This document shows positions 8,854 to 17,323 of a DNA stretch of 36,933 nucleotides, one piece after another. The stretch covers positions 1 through 36,933 of the forward strand of contig DNRQ01000040.1 of assembly GCA_003499925.1 (NCBI GenBank), in the 5' to 3' direction. The stretch's first letter is position 1. Each line of letters begins with the position of its first letter. The notes below the pieces were generated by a model that was not told where the DNA came from, did not search any database, and saw nothing but the letters and a program-made list of their open reading frames with translations. Made by a program: the position numbers and the translations under genes. Source of the stretch: Geobacter sp. (GTDB taxonomy: Bacteria; Desulfobacterota; Desulfuromonadia; Geobacterales; Geobacteraceae).

Positions 8854-9419
8854 CGCTTTTTCTCCTCTTCCTCGGCCCGCCTGAAGAGCCGGGCCACCTC
8901 CCACGCGCTGCCGCTTCTCTTGGGCAGCAGCGAGAGCTTCCCTTTCGAGAACATCTTCCCGCTCTTTTCCGCGTCGGTCCAGAAGTCGCGGCTGCGGATC
9001 TTGTAGGCGACCATCATCCCCAGCTCGAAGACGCGGCCGTGTCGGCAGACGCTCTGCAGGAACGAGCGGTTGAACTGCTCCCCCCGGGGGTCGCCCAGTT
9101 CGACCTTGCGCTCCACGGCCATCATGCGCAGGCTGTCCATGACCGCGGCCACGTCGATCTGCATCGGGCAGCGGGTGGTGCAGGCCTCGCAGGAAGCGCA
9201 GAGCCAGATGGCCCGGGATTCCAGTACCGAGCCTTCCTGCCCCAGGTGGATCATGCGCATCACCTGGCTCGACAGGAGGTCCATGTCGGGGGCGATCGGG
9301 CAGCCGGTCGAGCACTTGTGGCACTGGAAACAGGCGCCGACCGGCGTCCCGCTGCGGCGCTCCACGTCCTTCAAAAAGCTGCCGGTTTGCCATTCTAAGG
9401 TATCAGGCATTGCACTCAT
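8850..9419 (-). CDS. hdrC: HdrC: iron-sulfur subunit
   Basis: 189 residues with two classical [4Fe-4S] motifs: C30, C33, C36, C40 and C74, C77, C80, C84. It should connect HdrA to HdrB in the cytoplasm. ATG 9419 has GGAAGG five bases upstream and overlaps the preceding gene by 17 nt. ATG 9410 is a weaker alternative. The C-terminus ends in a charged E/K run. No membrane segment is seen, so it is the soluble HdrC type and not the HdrE-linked form. Confidence 0.92.
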   Translation of the reverse strand: MSAMPDTLEWQTGSFLKDVERRSGTPVGACFQCHKCSTGCPIAPDMDLLSSQVMRMIHLGQEGSVLESRAIWLCASCEACTTRCPMQIDVAAVMDSLRMMAVERKVELGDPRGEQFNRSFLQSVCRHGRVFELGMMVAYKIRSRDFWTDAEKSGKMFSKGKLSLLPKRSGSAWEVARLFRRAEEEEKKR

Positions 9420-12063
9420 CCATACCTTCCATGTCCGTCTCGATTTCGGCGTCCTTGGTCGGGATCACCTTCCGGTATACCTCGCCGGGGAGGCACACGA
9501 CCTTGTCCACGGTGAGCAGATCGCGCTCGATCTGAATGTCGAACAGTCTTTCGTTCTCCCTGAGATAGGGGAGTATCAGCTTCCAGTCGGTCTTGGTGAG
9601 GCGACGGTACACCCCGCCGTTCAGCTGCTCGTCCGCCAGCTTCTTGTGGGGGTCGCGGATGAAGATGGCGCCGCCGGAGGCAAGGGAAAGCAGGTTGCTA
9701 CCCGGATAGGGAGAGTCGAGCGCCACCAGGTTCCCCTCCTCGTCGTGTTTCATGCCGTTCACGATGGCGAAGCCCCCCCCCTCGTGAGGATTGCCGGCCA
9801 TGAACGACTCGGCCAGGAAGTCGAGGGCGGTCCCGTTGATGATGACCCGGGGCCGGCCCACAGCGTTGATCATGGGGCGTCCCGCGGCATTGCCCATGAC
9901 GTAGCACTCTCCCCCCTTGGCTCCGTAGAGGAAGGTCTGTCCCACGTCGCCGTAGATCACGAGCTTGCCGCGCTTGGTGATCTGGCCGAGCTGGTCCTGG
10001 GCGTTGCCGTGCATGTACGCCTCGAGACCGTCCATTCCCGAGGCGAGGTAATCGCCGGCATTGTCGTAGCAGTCGACGCGCAGGCCGTCCGTCTTGGGAC
10101 CGAAGCCGGCGGCGTGAAAGCGTGTGCCGCGGCTGTTGTAGTGAACCAGGTGTCTCCACCCGAGACGATAGGCCCGCACCGCCAGGGTCGCATCGCAGTC
10201 GGCCCCCTCCGGTTTGAAGCCGCGGGCATTGATGAGGAGGGTCTTTTCCGCCCCGGCAGGCGCACGCAGCCGGTCGCGCGATTCCCAAGTGACCCGCCGG
10301 TAGCTCCCTTCGCCTGGCTCGTCGCAGAGCGGCTGAGCGGTGAAAATCTCCTCCAGGGCGCCCCGGAAGATGGTGAGCACGGAGCTGCGCTTCTTCCGCC
10401 CGACCTGGTAGTGGTGATCGATGAGCAGCGTCAGCGCCTCGATCCCCACGGCGGGAGCTTCCAGTTTGGTGGCCTCGGCGATCCGGGCCGAGAACCAGCG
10501 CAGCCGGTCATAATCCACCCCGGCCATCACGCTCTTCAGATGATCAGACAAAAGCCGCGGCGCCTGTTCCCGAACCGCCCGGGCGATCAGCTCCATCTCC
10601 TTGTCGACATCCGCCGGCCGGACCAGCGCGGCGCTAAGGTCGCAATGTGCCTGCTGTTTGGCTATGGTGACCGGTTTGCCGAATTTGTCGGCGATGGTCA
10701 TGGCATATTTTCCGGCGCCGCCGTCCTTCGCCCCGTCGGCAGGCGAGACGGTGAATACGAACGACCCTCCATCGGTATGGCTGCCGCCGCGCGCGTTCCA
10801 GTATTTGTCCGCGATGGGAGTGAAGCGCTTGTCCTCGCTCGCCAGGCTCGCCAGGGTGGCATCGATCGCCTGTTTCTCGGAGCAGATCAGGCCGATGGAG
10901 ACCTCCCCTTCCTGCAGCGCGAAGACCTGGGGCCGTAGCATGGCGGTGTCGGTGATCCCGATCAGCTGGAAAGCCCCGCTCTCGACCAGGCTTCTGGCGA
11001 TGATGAAGAACCAGGGGCCGTCGGGAGAGCCGTGCATGTGCATCGCCTGGATCTGGCGATAGATGCGGCGCTTCTCGGCCGGCAGCTTGTCGAAGTCGAA
11101 CTCGGTGGTCGGTGCCAGCGCCTCGATGATGTATTCCAGCGGGTATTTGTAGACCCGGTTCCAGAGATCGAAGAGCTGGATCGACACCTCGGTGTCGGTC
11201 AGGAACTGCGGGAAGATGTTGCGCTGGGCCAGGTACTCGCAGACCGAGTGGTAGTTGGCGAAGTCCCCGTTGTGGACCAGCGCCTCGTTCAGCCCGATGA
11301 AGGGGTGCGCTCCGCCGGGATGCCAGACCCGCCCCTTGGTCGGGAAGCGCTGGTGGGCGATCCAGACGTGGGCCCGCGTGTCGGACATCCGGTAGTACTG
11401 AACCGCGGCCTCGGCGAAGCCCACGATCTTCAGGATGATCAGGTTCTTGGCATGCGACATGACGAAGGCCCGCTTCTCGCCCAGCGAAGCGTAGTATTCC
11501 GTGTTCAGGCGCAGCGAGTTCTGGCTCACGAACTCGTCCGCCAGGTCCCGGGCGCCGAGAGCCTGCAGCCCCTGGTCGGCCGCGAACTTCCTCAGCGCCT
11601 GCGGCTTGGGGCGGACGAAGTATCGGGCCACATCGGGAGGGCGGATCTCCAGCAGAGGGATCTCCCGGTAGTCGTCCACCGTCGGGATGATGCCGCCGTG
11701 ATCGATCTCGAAATACGGTTCCACGTACTTGCGTTCCACCTCGCCCCGAACCGAGGGATCGAGGAGCGCTATCTGGAGGATGTAGTCCTCCTTCAGGATC
11801 TCGGGGGCGACTCCCAGGTCCTCCGCGACCAGACCGCAGGCCGCGATGCCGCCCCCCTTGCCGTTGCCGCGGTTGCGCATCTGCTTGGACGGCTCATAGA
11901 TGTGCCGGCCGCCGACCGGAATGGAGCAGGCGAACCCGGTGACGCCGCAGCCACCTTCGGCTTCCATATCCTCGCGCAGCCACTCCCCTTCCGGGCGGAA
12001 TTGCGCGCGCGACCGGAGCAGGGCCCGGGCTTGATCAAAGGAGTTTTCAGTTCGGCTTTTCAT
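9403..12063 (-). CDS. Glutamate-synthase-type glutamine amidotransferase fused to GXGXG domain
   Basis: 886 residues. The N-terminal ~430 residues are a class II glutamine amidotransferase. The likely nucleophile is C39 (GGCGVTG), preceded by a 38-residue stretch that would be a propeptide as in bacterial GltB. HQRFPTKG and HNGDFANY are the expected substrate-loop motifs. The C-terminal part (~640-800) is a GXGXG beta-helix (for example GFGPKTDG, GNAAGRP). The FMN synthase domain is absent here but encoded by the next gene downstream. The start ATG 12063 has no convincing ribosome site, and a REP-filled 288-bp gap precedes it. Whether it makes ammonia for glutamate or serves another role in this redox operon cannot be read from sequence. 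Confidence 0.85.
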   Translation of the reverse strand: MKSRTENSFDQARALLRSRAQFRPEGEWLREDMEAEGGCGVTGFACSIPVGGRHIYEPSKQMRNRGNGKGGGIAACGLVAEDLGVAPEILKEDYILQIALLDPSVRGEVERKYVEPYFEIDHGGIIPTVDDYREIPLLEIRPPDVARYFVRPKPQALRKFAADQGLQALGARDLADEFVSQNSLRLNTEYYASLGEKRAFVMSHAKNLIILKIVGFAEAAVQYYRMSDTRAHVWIAHQRFPTKGRVWHPGGAHPFIGLNEALVHNGDFANYHSVCEYLAQRNIFPQFLTDTEVSIQLFDLWNRVYKYPLEYIIEALAPTTEFDFDKLPAEKRRIYRQIQAMHMHGSPDGPWFFIIARSLVESGAFQLIGITDTAMLRPQVFALQEGEVSIGLICSEKQAIDATLASLASEDKRFTPIADKYWNARGGSHTDGGSFVFTVSPADGAKDGGAGKYAMTIADKFGKPVTIAKQQAHCDLSAALVRPADVDKEMELIARAVREQAPRLLSDHLKSVMAGVDYDRLRWFSARIAEATKLEAPAVGIEALTLLIDHHYQVGRKKRSSVLTIFRGALEEIFTAQPLCDEPGEGSYRRVTWESRDRLRAPAGAEKTLLINARGFKPEGADCDATLAVRAYRLGWRHLVHYNSRGTRFHAAGFGPKTDGLRVDCYDNAGDYLASGMDGLEAYMHGNAQDQLGQITKRGKLVIYGDVGQTFLYGAKGGECYVMGNAAGRPMINAVGRPRVIINGTALDFLAESFMAGNPHEGGGFAIVNGMKHDEEGNLVALDSPYPGSNLLSLASGGAIFIRDPHKKLADEQLNGGVYRRLTKTDWKLILPYLRENERLFDIQIERDLLTVDKVVCLPGEVYRKVIPTKDAEIETDMEGMDECNA

Positions 12064-12112
12064 AGGGCGCCCGGTGCAAATGATTCTTATTGGTGGTAAT
12101 CTGCAGCCATCT

Positions 12113-12140
12113 AGCCCCCCTCCCTTCGATGGGAGGGGCT
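12113..12140. repeat. REP-like imperfect palindrome
   Basis: AGCCCC(CC)TCCC and GGGAGGGGCT pair around a TTCGAT loop. This is the first of three REP-like elements packed into the gap between the amidotransferase and FMN-domain genes. Confidence 0.6.
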
Positions 12141-12182
12141 GGGGGAGGGTGCAAGGCTGTTTTTGCTTTCGTCTGCCAGAGT

Positions 12183-12220
12183 CAAATCCCCCCCCGCCCC
12201 CCTTTGCAAAGGGGGGAGAG
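12183..12220. repeat. REP-like palindrome, second copy of the 69-88 element
   Basis: The 20-bp palindrome at 12197-12216 is identical to that at 69-88 and the C-rich flank on its left is similar too. Confidence 0.75.
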
Positions 12221-12240
12221 TTCGGTTCACCCTTCAGCCC

Positions 12241-12298
12241 GTAGGGTGGGCCTTGCCCACCAAAACCTCATCTAAACGGTGGGCAGGGCCCACCCTAC
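12241..12298. repeat. GTAGGGTGGGC inverted-repeat element, full copy
   Basis: Two 21-bp arms (GTAGGGTGGGCCTTGCCCACC and its near-perfect complement ending CCCACCCTAC) enclose a 16-nt loop. A full relative lies at 36864-36921 and a half copy at 16310-16330. Confidence 0.8.
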
Positions 12299-12351
12299 GG
12301 ATGGCTCAATCCGCTAAATGTCCCCCGCCCCCTTCGCCAATGGAGAGTTCC

Positions 12352-13908
12352 TTACTCTTCAGCTTCGTAGTCCAGATGGTAGAGCAGATCGGACCGGCCG
12401 CGCAGGGCCGCCACCGACTCGACTCCCAGGCGAAACAGGATATCAACCAGCATCTCCCGCCAGACGCTGTACAGGTTGACCAGGCGCTGGGTGCCCCAAT
12501 CGATGGCTATCTTGTCGCAGTAGCCGACTGCCGTCGTCGTGATGCCGCGCGGGCAGCCGCAGCCGCTCTCGCAGTTGCCGCACCGGATGCATCCCAGCGC
12601 GATCAGCTCTGAGGTGCCGATGACCACGCCGTCCGCCCCGAGCGCGATCGCCTTGGCTATGTCGTAGGGGTTCCGGATCCCGCCGCTGGCGATGACGGTG
12701 ACCGCCTCACGGATACCCTCGGCGACCAGGAAGCGGTGCACCCGGCTGATGCCGTATTCGATCGGCATCGCAATGTTTTTCTTGGCGATGTTGGGCGCCG
12801 CGCCGGTGCCGCCGTAACTCCCGTCCAGGTGTACGATATGGACCCCCGCGTAATAGGAGCCGACCGCCACCATGTCCACATCCGCCGGCGTCGAGACCTT
12901 GGCGGAGATCAGCGCCTTGGGGTTCACGTGGGCGATCCAGTCGATATGCTTTTGGTGGTCCTCGATGGAGTAGACGCTGTGGAAGGGAAACGGGCTGAAC
13001 AGGGGAACGCCGACCACCGCTTCGCGCATGGCCGCCACGGGCGGGGTCACCTTGTCGCCCAGAAGATGCCCCCCGAGCCCCGGCTTGGCCCCCTGGGCGT
13101 ACTTGAATTCCACCATCGGCGCGCGCTGGATGGTCTCCTCGCGCACCCCGAAAAGCCCCGTCGCCACCTGGGTGATGATATGGTCGGCGTACGGGATCAG
13201 CCGGTCCACGTAGCCACCCTCGCCGGTGCAGGTGAGTGTGTTGAACGCCGTCACCACGCGGGCCCGGCTCAGGATGGTATTGATGCTGGTCGAGCCGAAC
13301 GACATGCCGCCGCCGTACCAGGGGACGTCGATCTTCAGCCGCTGGCGTGCGTCGTTTCTCCGGTTGAGAAGCACCTCGGTGCCGATCTCCTCGCGGCGGA
13401 GCCCTTCGGGGGGAGACGCTGCAAATTTAAGGCGGATCCGGTCGAAGCCGCCACCGCTGCCGCCGATCTCGCATTCACCCCCCGGTTCCGGCGCCTGCCC
13501 GGTCTCGGCCATGCGCCAGGTGCTCGCGATCAGCTCCGGGGTCCAGCGGCAGTCGCCGATGGTCTCGAAGGCGGGATTAACGGTGAGGGAGAGCGCCTGC
13601 TGCGGGCAGCCCTGCAGGCAGCAGGCGTCTGTCTTTTCACATTCGTGACCTGTGCAGCGGTAATCGAAGGGGCGGACCATGAGCCGGTACCCCTCCGGCC
13701 GGGTGTGAACTCCGTGGCGGCAGAGTTCCGCGCAGCGGCCGCACTGCTTGCAGGCGGAGGAGCGATGGACCCTGAACGGGCCCAGTTCGTTTCGGTAGCG
13801 CGGCAGGGCGGGGCGCACCTCGCGGGTCACCCGCGCGAAATCCGGCCGGTCCAGGAATTCCTCGGTCGCGGCGCCTGATTCGGTCTTATCGATCATCGCG
13901 GTGCTCAT
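12352..13908 (-). CDS. Glutamate-synthase-type FMN domain protein with N-terminal ferredoxin
   Basis: 518 residues. Residues ~50-105 carry a ferredoxin region (C53, C56, C59, C63, then C85, C90, C96, C97, C101). The rest is the FMN-binding TIM-barrel of glutamate synthase, with GGGMSFGS (199-206), LDGSYGGTGA (361-370) and SGGIRNP (408-414). A Cys cluster C440, C443, C446, C450, C452 is placed like the Fe-S site of GltB. This is the archaeal-type split organisation. ATG 13908 overlaps the upstream stop by 4 nt. It should reduce 2-oxoglutarate if paired with the amidotransferase. Given its setting it might instead act as an Fe-S flavoprotein electron carrier, which is inference. Confidence 0.88.
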   Translation of the reverse strand: MSTAMIDKTESGAATEEFLDRPDFARVTREVRPALPRYRNELGPFRVHRSSACKQCGRCAELCRHGVHTRPEGYRLMVRPFDYRCTGHECEKTDACCLQGCPQQALSLTVNPAFETIGDCRWTPELIASTWRMAETGQAPEPGGECEIGGSGGGFDRIRLKFAASPPEGLRREEIGTEVLLNRRNDARQRLKIDVPWYGGGMSFGSTSINTILSRARVVTAFNTLTCTGEGGYVDRLIPYADHIITQVATGLFGVREETIQRAPMVEFKYAQGAKPGLGGHLLGDKVTPPVAAMREAVVGVPLFSPFPFHSVYSIEDHQKHIDWIAHVNPKALISAKVSTPADVDMVAVGSYYAGVHIVHLDGSYGGTGAAPNIAKKNIAMPIEYGISRVHRFLVAEGIREAVTVIASGGIRNPYDIAKAIALGADGVVIGTSELIALGCIRCGNCESGCGCPRGITTTAVGYCDKIAIDWGTQRLVNLYSVWREMLVDILFRLGVESVAALRGRSDLLYHLDYEAEE

Positions 13909-15308
13909 ATCGACACGCTCCCCGCTTTGCGCTTGCCGAAAAGAGGTGCGAAAATTTCCCGCTCCAGGTCCTCGAAGAACATGCAGCGGCCCACCTCGCC
14001 GCGCAGGCGCCGCACCTCGCGGATTCCCATGGCTCCCATCAGTTCGAGCAGCTGCGAATGCCAGGCCCCCATCAGGTTGATGATCCGCTCCCTGGCGAAC
14101 CGGGGGTCGATCTCTTCAAGCTCGATCTGACAGCGCTCTCCGCGATCGCACTCGCCGCACATCCGGCACTCAAGGGCGATCATGAGCGGAATGTCGATTG
14201 CCACCAGGTCCGCGCCGCAGATGATCGCCTTGGCCATATGCTCAGGGAGGGCTATCCCTCCGGAGACGATCAGCGTTATCTGGTCCCGCATCCCCCCCTT
14301 GACCAGGGCACAGTGAACCTCTCGGATCACGTCCCGCGCGTGGCGCGGCTTGGCGGAGGCCTTCTCCCGGCCGTGGGAGTCAAAGAGCAGGTGCAGCACC
14401 TCTATCCCCTTGCCGGCAAGTTCGACCGCCCGCCGGGCGCTGTCCGGTGCAGCCTCCATGCGGACCGCCACGATCTGCTCCGGATTCTTCTCCTTCAGGG
14501 TGGAGATGACCGCGCCGATCAGCGGGCGGTCCGGGACCATGATCATCCCAGCCGAAGCAAAGGCACCGGCCGAAAGAGATTCAAAATTGTCGAGCAGCGG
14601 GATGATGTTGTCATTTGCGATCGAGAGGCCGTCGGGAATCGCGCCCCCTCGGACCACCGAAAATAGCTCCAGCTGTCTGGCCGCCCGGGAAACGACTTCC
14701 TGGACCGGCTCGCGCAGCCATCTCTCCGGAACGGCCTCGAAAATGATCGGCAGGGGGGATACCAGCAAGGGAGGCGAGGCGATCAACTCTCCGTTTTCGA
14801 AGATCAAATGATCGTTTTTGCGGCCGATGTCGACGCTGGTGTTGATGTACTCCCGCCCGTGGATGCCGTCCCGGGTGGGACGCACGATCTCGGACATGTC
14901 GGTCCAGATCGAATCGAAGCCGGTTCCGGTGAACGGCCCTCCGTAGCCGGCGCCCGAGACGGGCACGCGGCCGGTCTCCGCCTGGAACCAGGTGGCAAGG
15001 ATGATGGCGGGGGTGTAATAGGCGTCGCCCATGCGGTTGTATTCCGGATTCACCACCCGGGTCAGGATCCCCTTGGTGCAGTCCTGGACGCAGCTCAGGC
15101 ACCCCTTGCACTGATAGATGTAATCCAGGTAACCGATCTCGTCGCGTAGCGTGTCGGCCTCTTCGCGGTAAAAGCCGTAGGCGCAGGCGCGCTTCACGCA
15201 GTTGTGGCAGCTCGCGCAGTCCTCGCGCCAGTCGACTATGCCGAACTTCCCCACCGGTCTGAAACGGTGCGGGGCCAGTTCCGTATGGATGTGGTATTTA
15301 TCAGGCAC
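13905..15308 (-). CDS. Divergent glutamate-synthase-like protein with double ferredoxin
   Basis: 467 residues and clearly related to the 518-residue neighbour. Two clean [4Fe-4S] motifs lie at C31, C34, C37, C42 and C67, C70, C73, C77. The barrel end is recognisable (SGGIALPEHMAKAI, then ECRMCGECDRGERC), but the GGGMSFGS segment of the neighbour is replaced by an unrelated P/L-rich stretch. It may therefore have lost FMN or substrate chemistry and serve as an electron-transfer partner. The start is GTG at 15308, two bases after the metF stop, with GAGG upstream. It overlaps the next gene by ATGA, indicating tight coupling. Confidence 0.8.
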   Translation of the reverse strand: MPDKYHIHTELAPHRFRPVGKFGIVDWREDCASCHNCVKRACAYGFYREEADTLRDEIGYLDYIYQCKGCLSCVQDCTKGILTRVVNPEYNRMGDAYYTPAIILATWFQAETGRVPVSGAGYGGPFTGTGFDSIWTDMSEIVRPTRDGIHGREYINTSVDIGRKNDHLIFENGELIASPPLLVSPLPIIFEAVPERWLREPVQEVVSRAARQLELFSVVRGGAIPDGLSIANDNIIPLLDNFESLSAGAFASAGMIMVPDRPLIGAVISTLKEKNPEQIVAVRMEAAPDSARRAVELAGKGIEVLHLLFDSHGREKASAKPRHARDVIREVHCALVKGGMRDQITLIVSGGIALPEHMAKAIICGADLVAIDIPLMIALECRMCGECDRGERCQIELEEIDPRFARERIINLMGAWHSQLLELMGAMGIREVRRLRGEVGRCMFFEDLEREIFAPLFGKRKAGSVSI

Positions 15309-15310
15309 GG

Positions 15311-16228
15311 CTAGTCTATCCTCAGTCCCGATTTCTCTAACAACTCCATGGCGATGTCGACTTCCCCGTCGACGCGGAGCTCGAAGCCGCGCAATCCCTT
15401 AAGTCCTGCCAGACGCTGGACCGTCTCAACGGCAATCTCGATCCCCGCGGCCCGCTGTCCCTTTTTATCGCCCGCAGCAGATATGCGCTCCAATGCCGCA
15501 GCGGGGATCATCGGACTCGGGCGTTTGGCTGCGTAGGCCAGGGCGTGATCGGCATCCGCAAGCGGCCTGATTCCCGCGATAATGGCCACCTTTTCATGCA
15601 GGCCGCGTTTGGTCACCTCTTCCCACCAGAGAGCGAAGCGTTCTAGGTCGAAGACCGGTTGCGTGATGACGAACCGCGAGCCGGCGGCGACGGCCTTGGC
15701 CAGCCGGATCACCTGCATCTCGCGCGGGTCCGCGAACGGGGAGGCGGTCGAGCCGAGACATAGCGGGCCGGCGCCCTCGAAGGAGTCCTCCCCGAGCGGC
15801 GAGGCGTCAACGCCTAGGGAGTTGCAGATCCCCAGCAGCTGTATCGAATCGACGTCGAAGACGTTTTTCGCGCTCCGGCAAGGGCCCAGGGTCTGATGGG
15901 TTCCCGTTGTGCAGAGCAGATTGCGGATCCCCATGGCCTGCGCGCCCAGGCAGTCGGAAGCCAGGGCGATACGGTTTCTGTCCCGGGTCGTCATGTGTAC
16001 GATCGGCTCGATCCCCTCGGCGCCGATCAGCGCCGCCGCCGCCAGCGCCGACATGTGCACCCCGTCCCGGTTGTCGCTGACACCCAGGGCATGCACCTTG
16101 CCGGCAAGAGTTCTGGCTAAGTCGCGCAGCGCTGCGGGATCGGCTCCCTTGGGGGGCGACGATTCCGCGAGAAGGAGCTGTTTTCCGGATTCGATTCGAT
16201 TATGGAGTTGCGTTTTTTCTGCTGCCAT
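15311..16228 (-). CDS. metF: MetF: 5,10-methylenetetrahydrofolate reductase
   Basis: 305 residues, the usual length of the FAD TIM-barrel reductase that converts methylene-THF to methyl-THF. The catalytic Glu is probably E22 in AESSPPKG, equivalent to the Glu of the EFFPP motif in E. coli MetF. Further family segments are VHMTTRDRNR, the NLLCTTGTH region and FVITQPVFD. Start ATG 16228 has AGGCGGG upstream. It is the second gene of the operon. Co-occurrence with metV, hdrABC and mvhD indicates the short MetFV-type enzyme that draws electrons from partner subunits, not the NADH-only enzyme. Confidence 0.93.
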   Translation of the reverse strand: MAAEKTQLHNRIESGKQLLLAESSPPKGADPAALRDLARTLAGKVHALGVSDNRDGVHMSALAAAALIGAEGIEPIVHMTTRDRNRIALASDCLGAQAMGIRNLLCTTGTHQTLGPCRSAKNVFDVDSIQLLGICNSLGVDASPLGEDSFEGAGPLCLGSTASPFADPREMQVIRLAKAVAAGSRFVITQPVFDLERFALWWEEVTKRGLHEKVAIIAGIRPLADADHALAYAAKRPSPMIPAAALERISAAGDKKGQRAAGIEIAVETVQRLAGLKGLRGFELRVDGEVDIAMELLEKSGLRID

Positions 16229-16309
16229 GACACCCGCCTGATGCGGACCGATAGTAGTATCGTGTCCGATTTATAGTAGGAGTATTGCCGCCGTGCCTGA
16301 AGATCAGCC

Positions 16310-16330
16310 GTAGGGTGGGCCACGCCCACC
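16310..16330. repeat. Half copy of the GTAGGGTGGGC element
   Basis: One arm (GTAGGGTGGGCCACGCCCACC) without the matching second arm. It sits in the 123-bp gap between mvhD-2 and metF. Confidence 0.65.
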
Positions 16331-16351
16331 AAAAATTCCACCTCGCTTCTG

Positions 16352-16774
16352 CTACCCCGCGGCCGGGGGTGATACCGCTCCCAAAGAGGAGACCCGCTGC
16401 ACCGCGTCCCGGACCAGGGGCTCCAGGCGCTCCGGCTGATCGCTCGGTGAGAAGTGCAGCAGTTCTACCCGCTCCACTTCGAGACCGATCTCGGAAAGCA
16501 GCTGCTGGATGGTCCGGACGCGAATCTCAGCCCGGTAGTTCCCCTGCGCCAGATGGCACTCCCCCTTGGGGCAGGCGACCACGCAAAGACCGCGGCTTCC
16601 CCCCTCAAAGGCGTGAAAGAGGTACTGTCCGTCCATTTTGCCGCTGCACGGCACCTCCCGCACCAGCACCTGCGCGCCGTCCTGCCGCCACTGGCGCGGC
16701 AGGCGCACGCTCTGGGCAATGCAGTTGCAGCAGATATACACGACAATGTCCGGAGCAGCGGACTGAGTCATCAT
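16352..16774 (-). CDS. mvhD: MvhD-like iron-sulfur subunit (second, operon-opening)
   Basis: 140 residues of the MvhD family, essentially the conserved core only. Cysteines C15, C16, C18, C43 (PCSGK), C64, C68 and C73 follow the family spacing, but the first group is CCNC instead of FCCxxC as in the paralogue at 945-1454. ATG 16774 or the adjacent ATG 16771 follows GGGAG; the second has better spacing. It is the first gene of the operon. Having two non-identical MvhD proteins suggests two electron entry or exit points, or separate partners among the Hdr and NuoEF modules (inference). Confidence 0.85.
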   Translation of the reverse strand: MMTQSAAPDIVVYICCNCIAQSVRLPRQWRQDGAQVLVREVPCSGKMDGQYLFHAFEGGSRGLCVVACPKGECHLAQGNYRAEIRVRTIQQLLSEIGLEVERVELLHFSPSDQPERLEPLVRDAVQRVSSLGAVSPPAAG

Positions 16775-16799
16775 CTCTCCCGTGTGCTCATAGAGCGCA

Positions 16800-16815
16800 C
16801 ATCGTATTTACGATG
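16800..16815. promoter_or_regulatory. 16-bp palindrome CATCGTATTTACGATG, candidate operator
   Basis: A 7-bp perfect inverted repeat with a TT centre lies 26 bp upstream of the first operon start codon, between the candidate promoter and the gene. A second perfect palindrome, CAATGCATTG, is at 16824-16833. Their position downstream of the proposed -10 suits a repressor roadblock or a leader element. The cognate regulator is unknown. Confidence 0.4.
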
Positions 16816-16843
16816 CCAACAATCAATGCATTGCAGGTCAAAG

Positions 16844-16872
16844 ATTATTGTCCGATAATTACAAAATATGAA
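16844..16872 (-). promoter_or_regulatory. Candidate sigma-70 promoter of the metF operon
   Basis: On the minus strand TTCATA (16867-16872) and AATAAT (16844-16849) are separated by 17 bp in an AT-rich segment, about 70 bp upstream of the first start codon. The -10 matches consensus in five of six bases and the -35 in four of six. Confidence 0.4.
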
Positions 16873-17323
16873 TTAAAAGACTGAGATTTCTGACTTTAAG
16901 TGAGTATTCAGAAATTAAACGAATTTTTATGCCATATCTGCGCCAACAATAATGGAAGTTCTATGGGGCGGGGTAGGATCAGGCGATAAGTTACCGGATT
17001 CATGATTATAATTTGGGTGGTATCGTCAGTTGCAGCTATAGAAAAATCGGGCCAACAGCGAGCTAGGTGAGTGTGTTATGCACTCGTTTTAATTATCGAA
17101 TGTACACTACAAGGCACCAGCCGGCTTCAGTGGTCGAAGGGAACCGCTATCGTGTAGAACAGCGCATACCCTCCCCAAACCTAGCGCGGGGGCATAAAGC
17201 TGTTCTGGTGGGAGAGAGCATCGTCTTTAGAATGGACTGTTCTCGGAACCGGGAATGGCCTAGACGGTAAAGGAGTCTTCCCGGGAGGAAACGGGCAAGG
17301 AAGTTGGAAAGGGTCCGCACTTT
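16873..17323. other. Intergenic stretch without a recognisable gene
   Basis: About 450 bp between the operon promoter and hicB. Base composition shifts from AT-rich (to ~17110) to GC-rich. No conserved coding frame or clear structured element was seen. A short plus-strand frame at 17067-17270 has no family resemblance. Confidence 0.5.
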
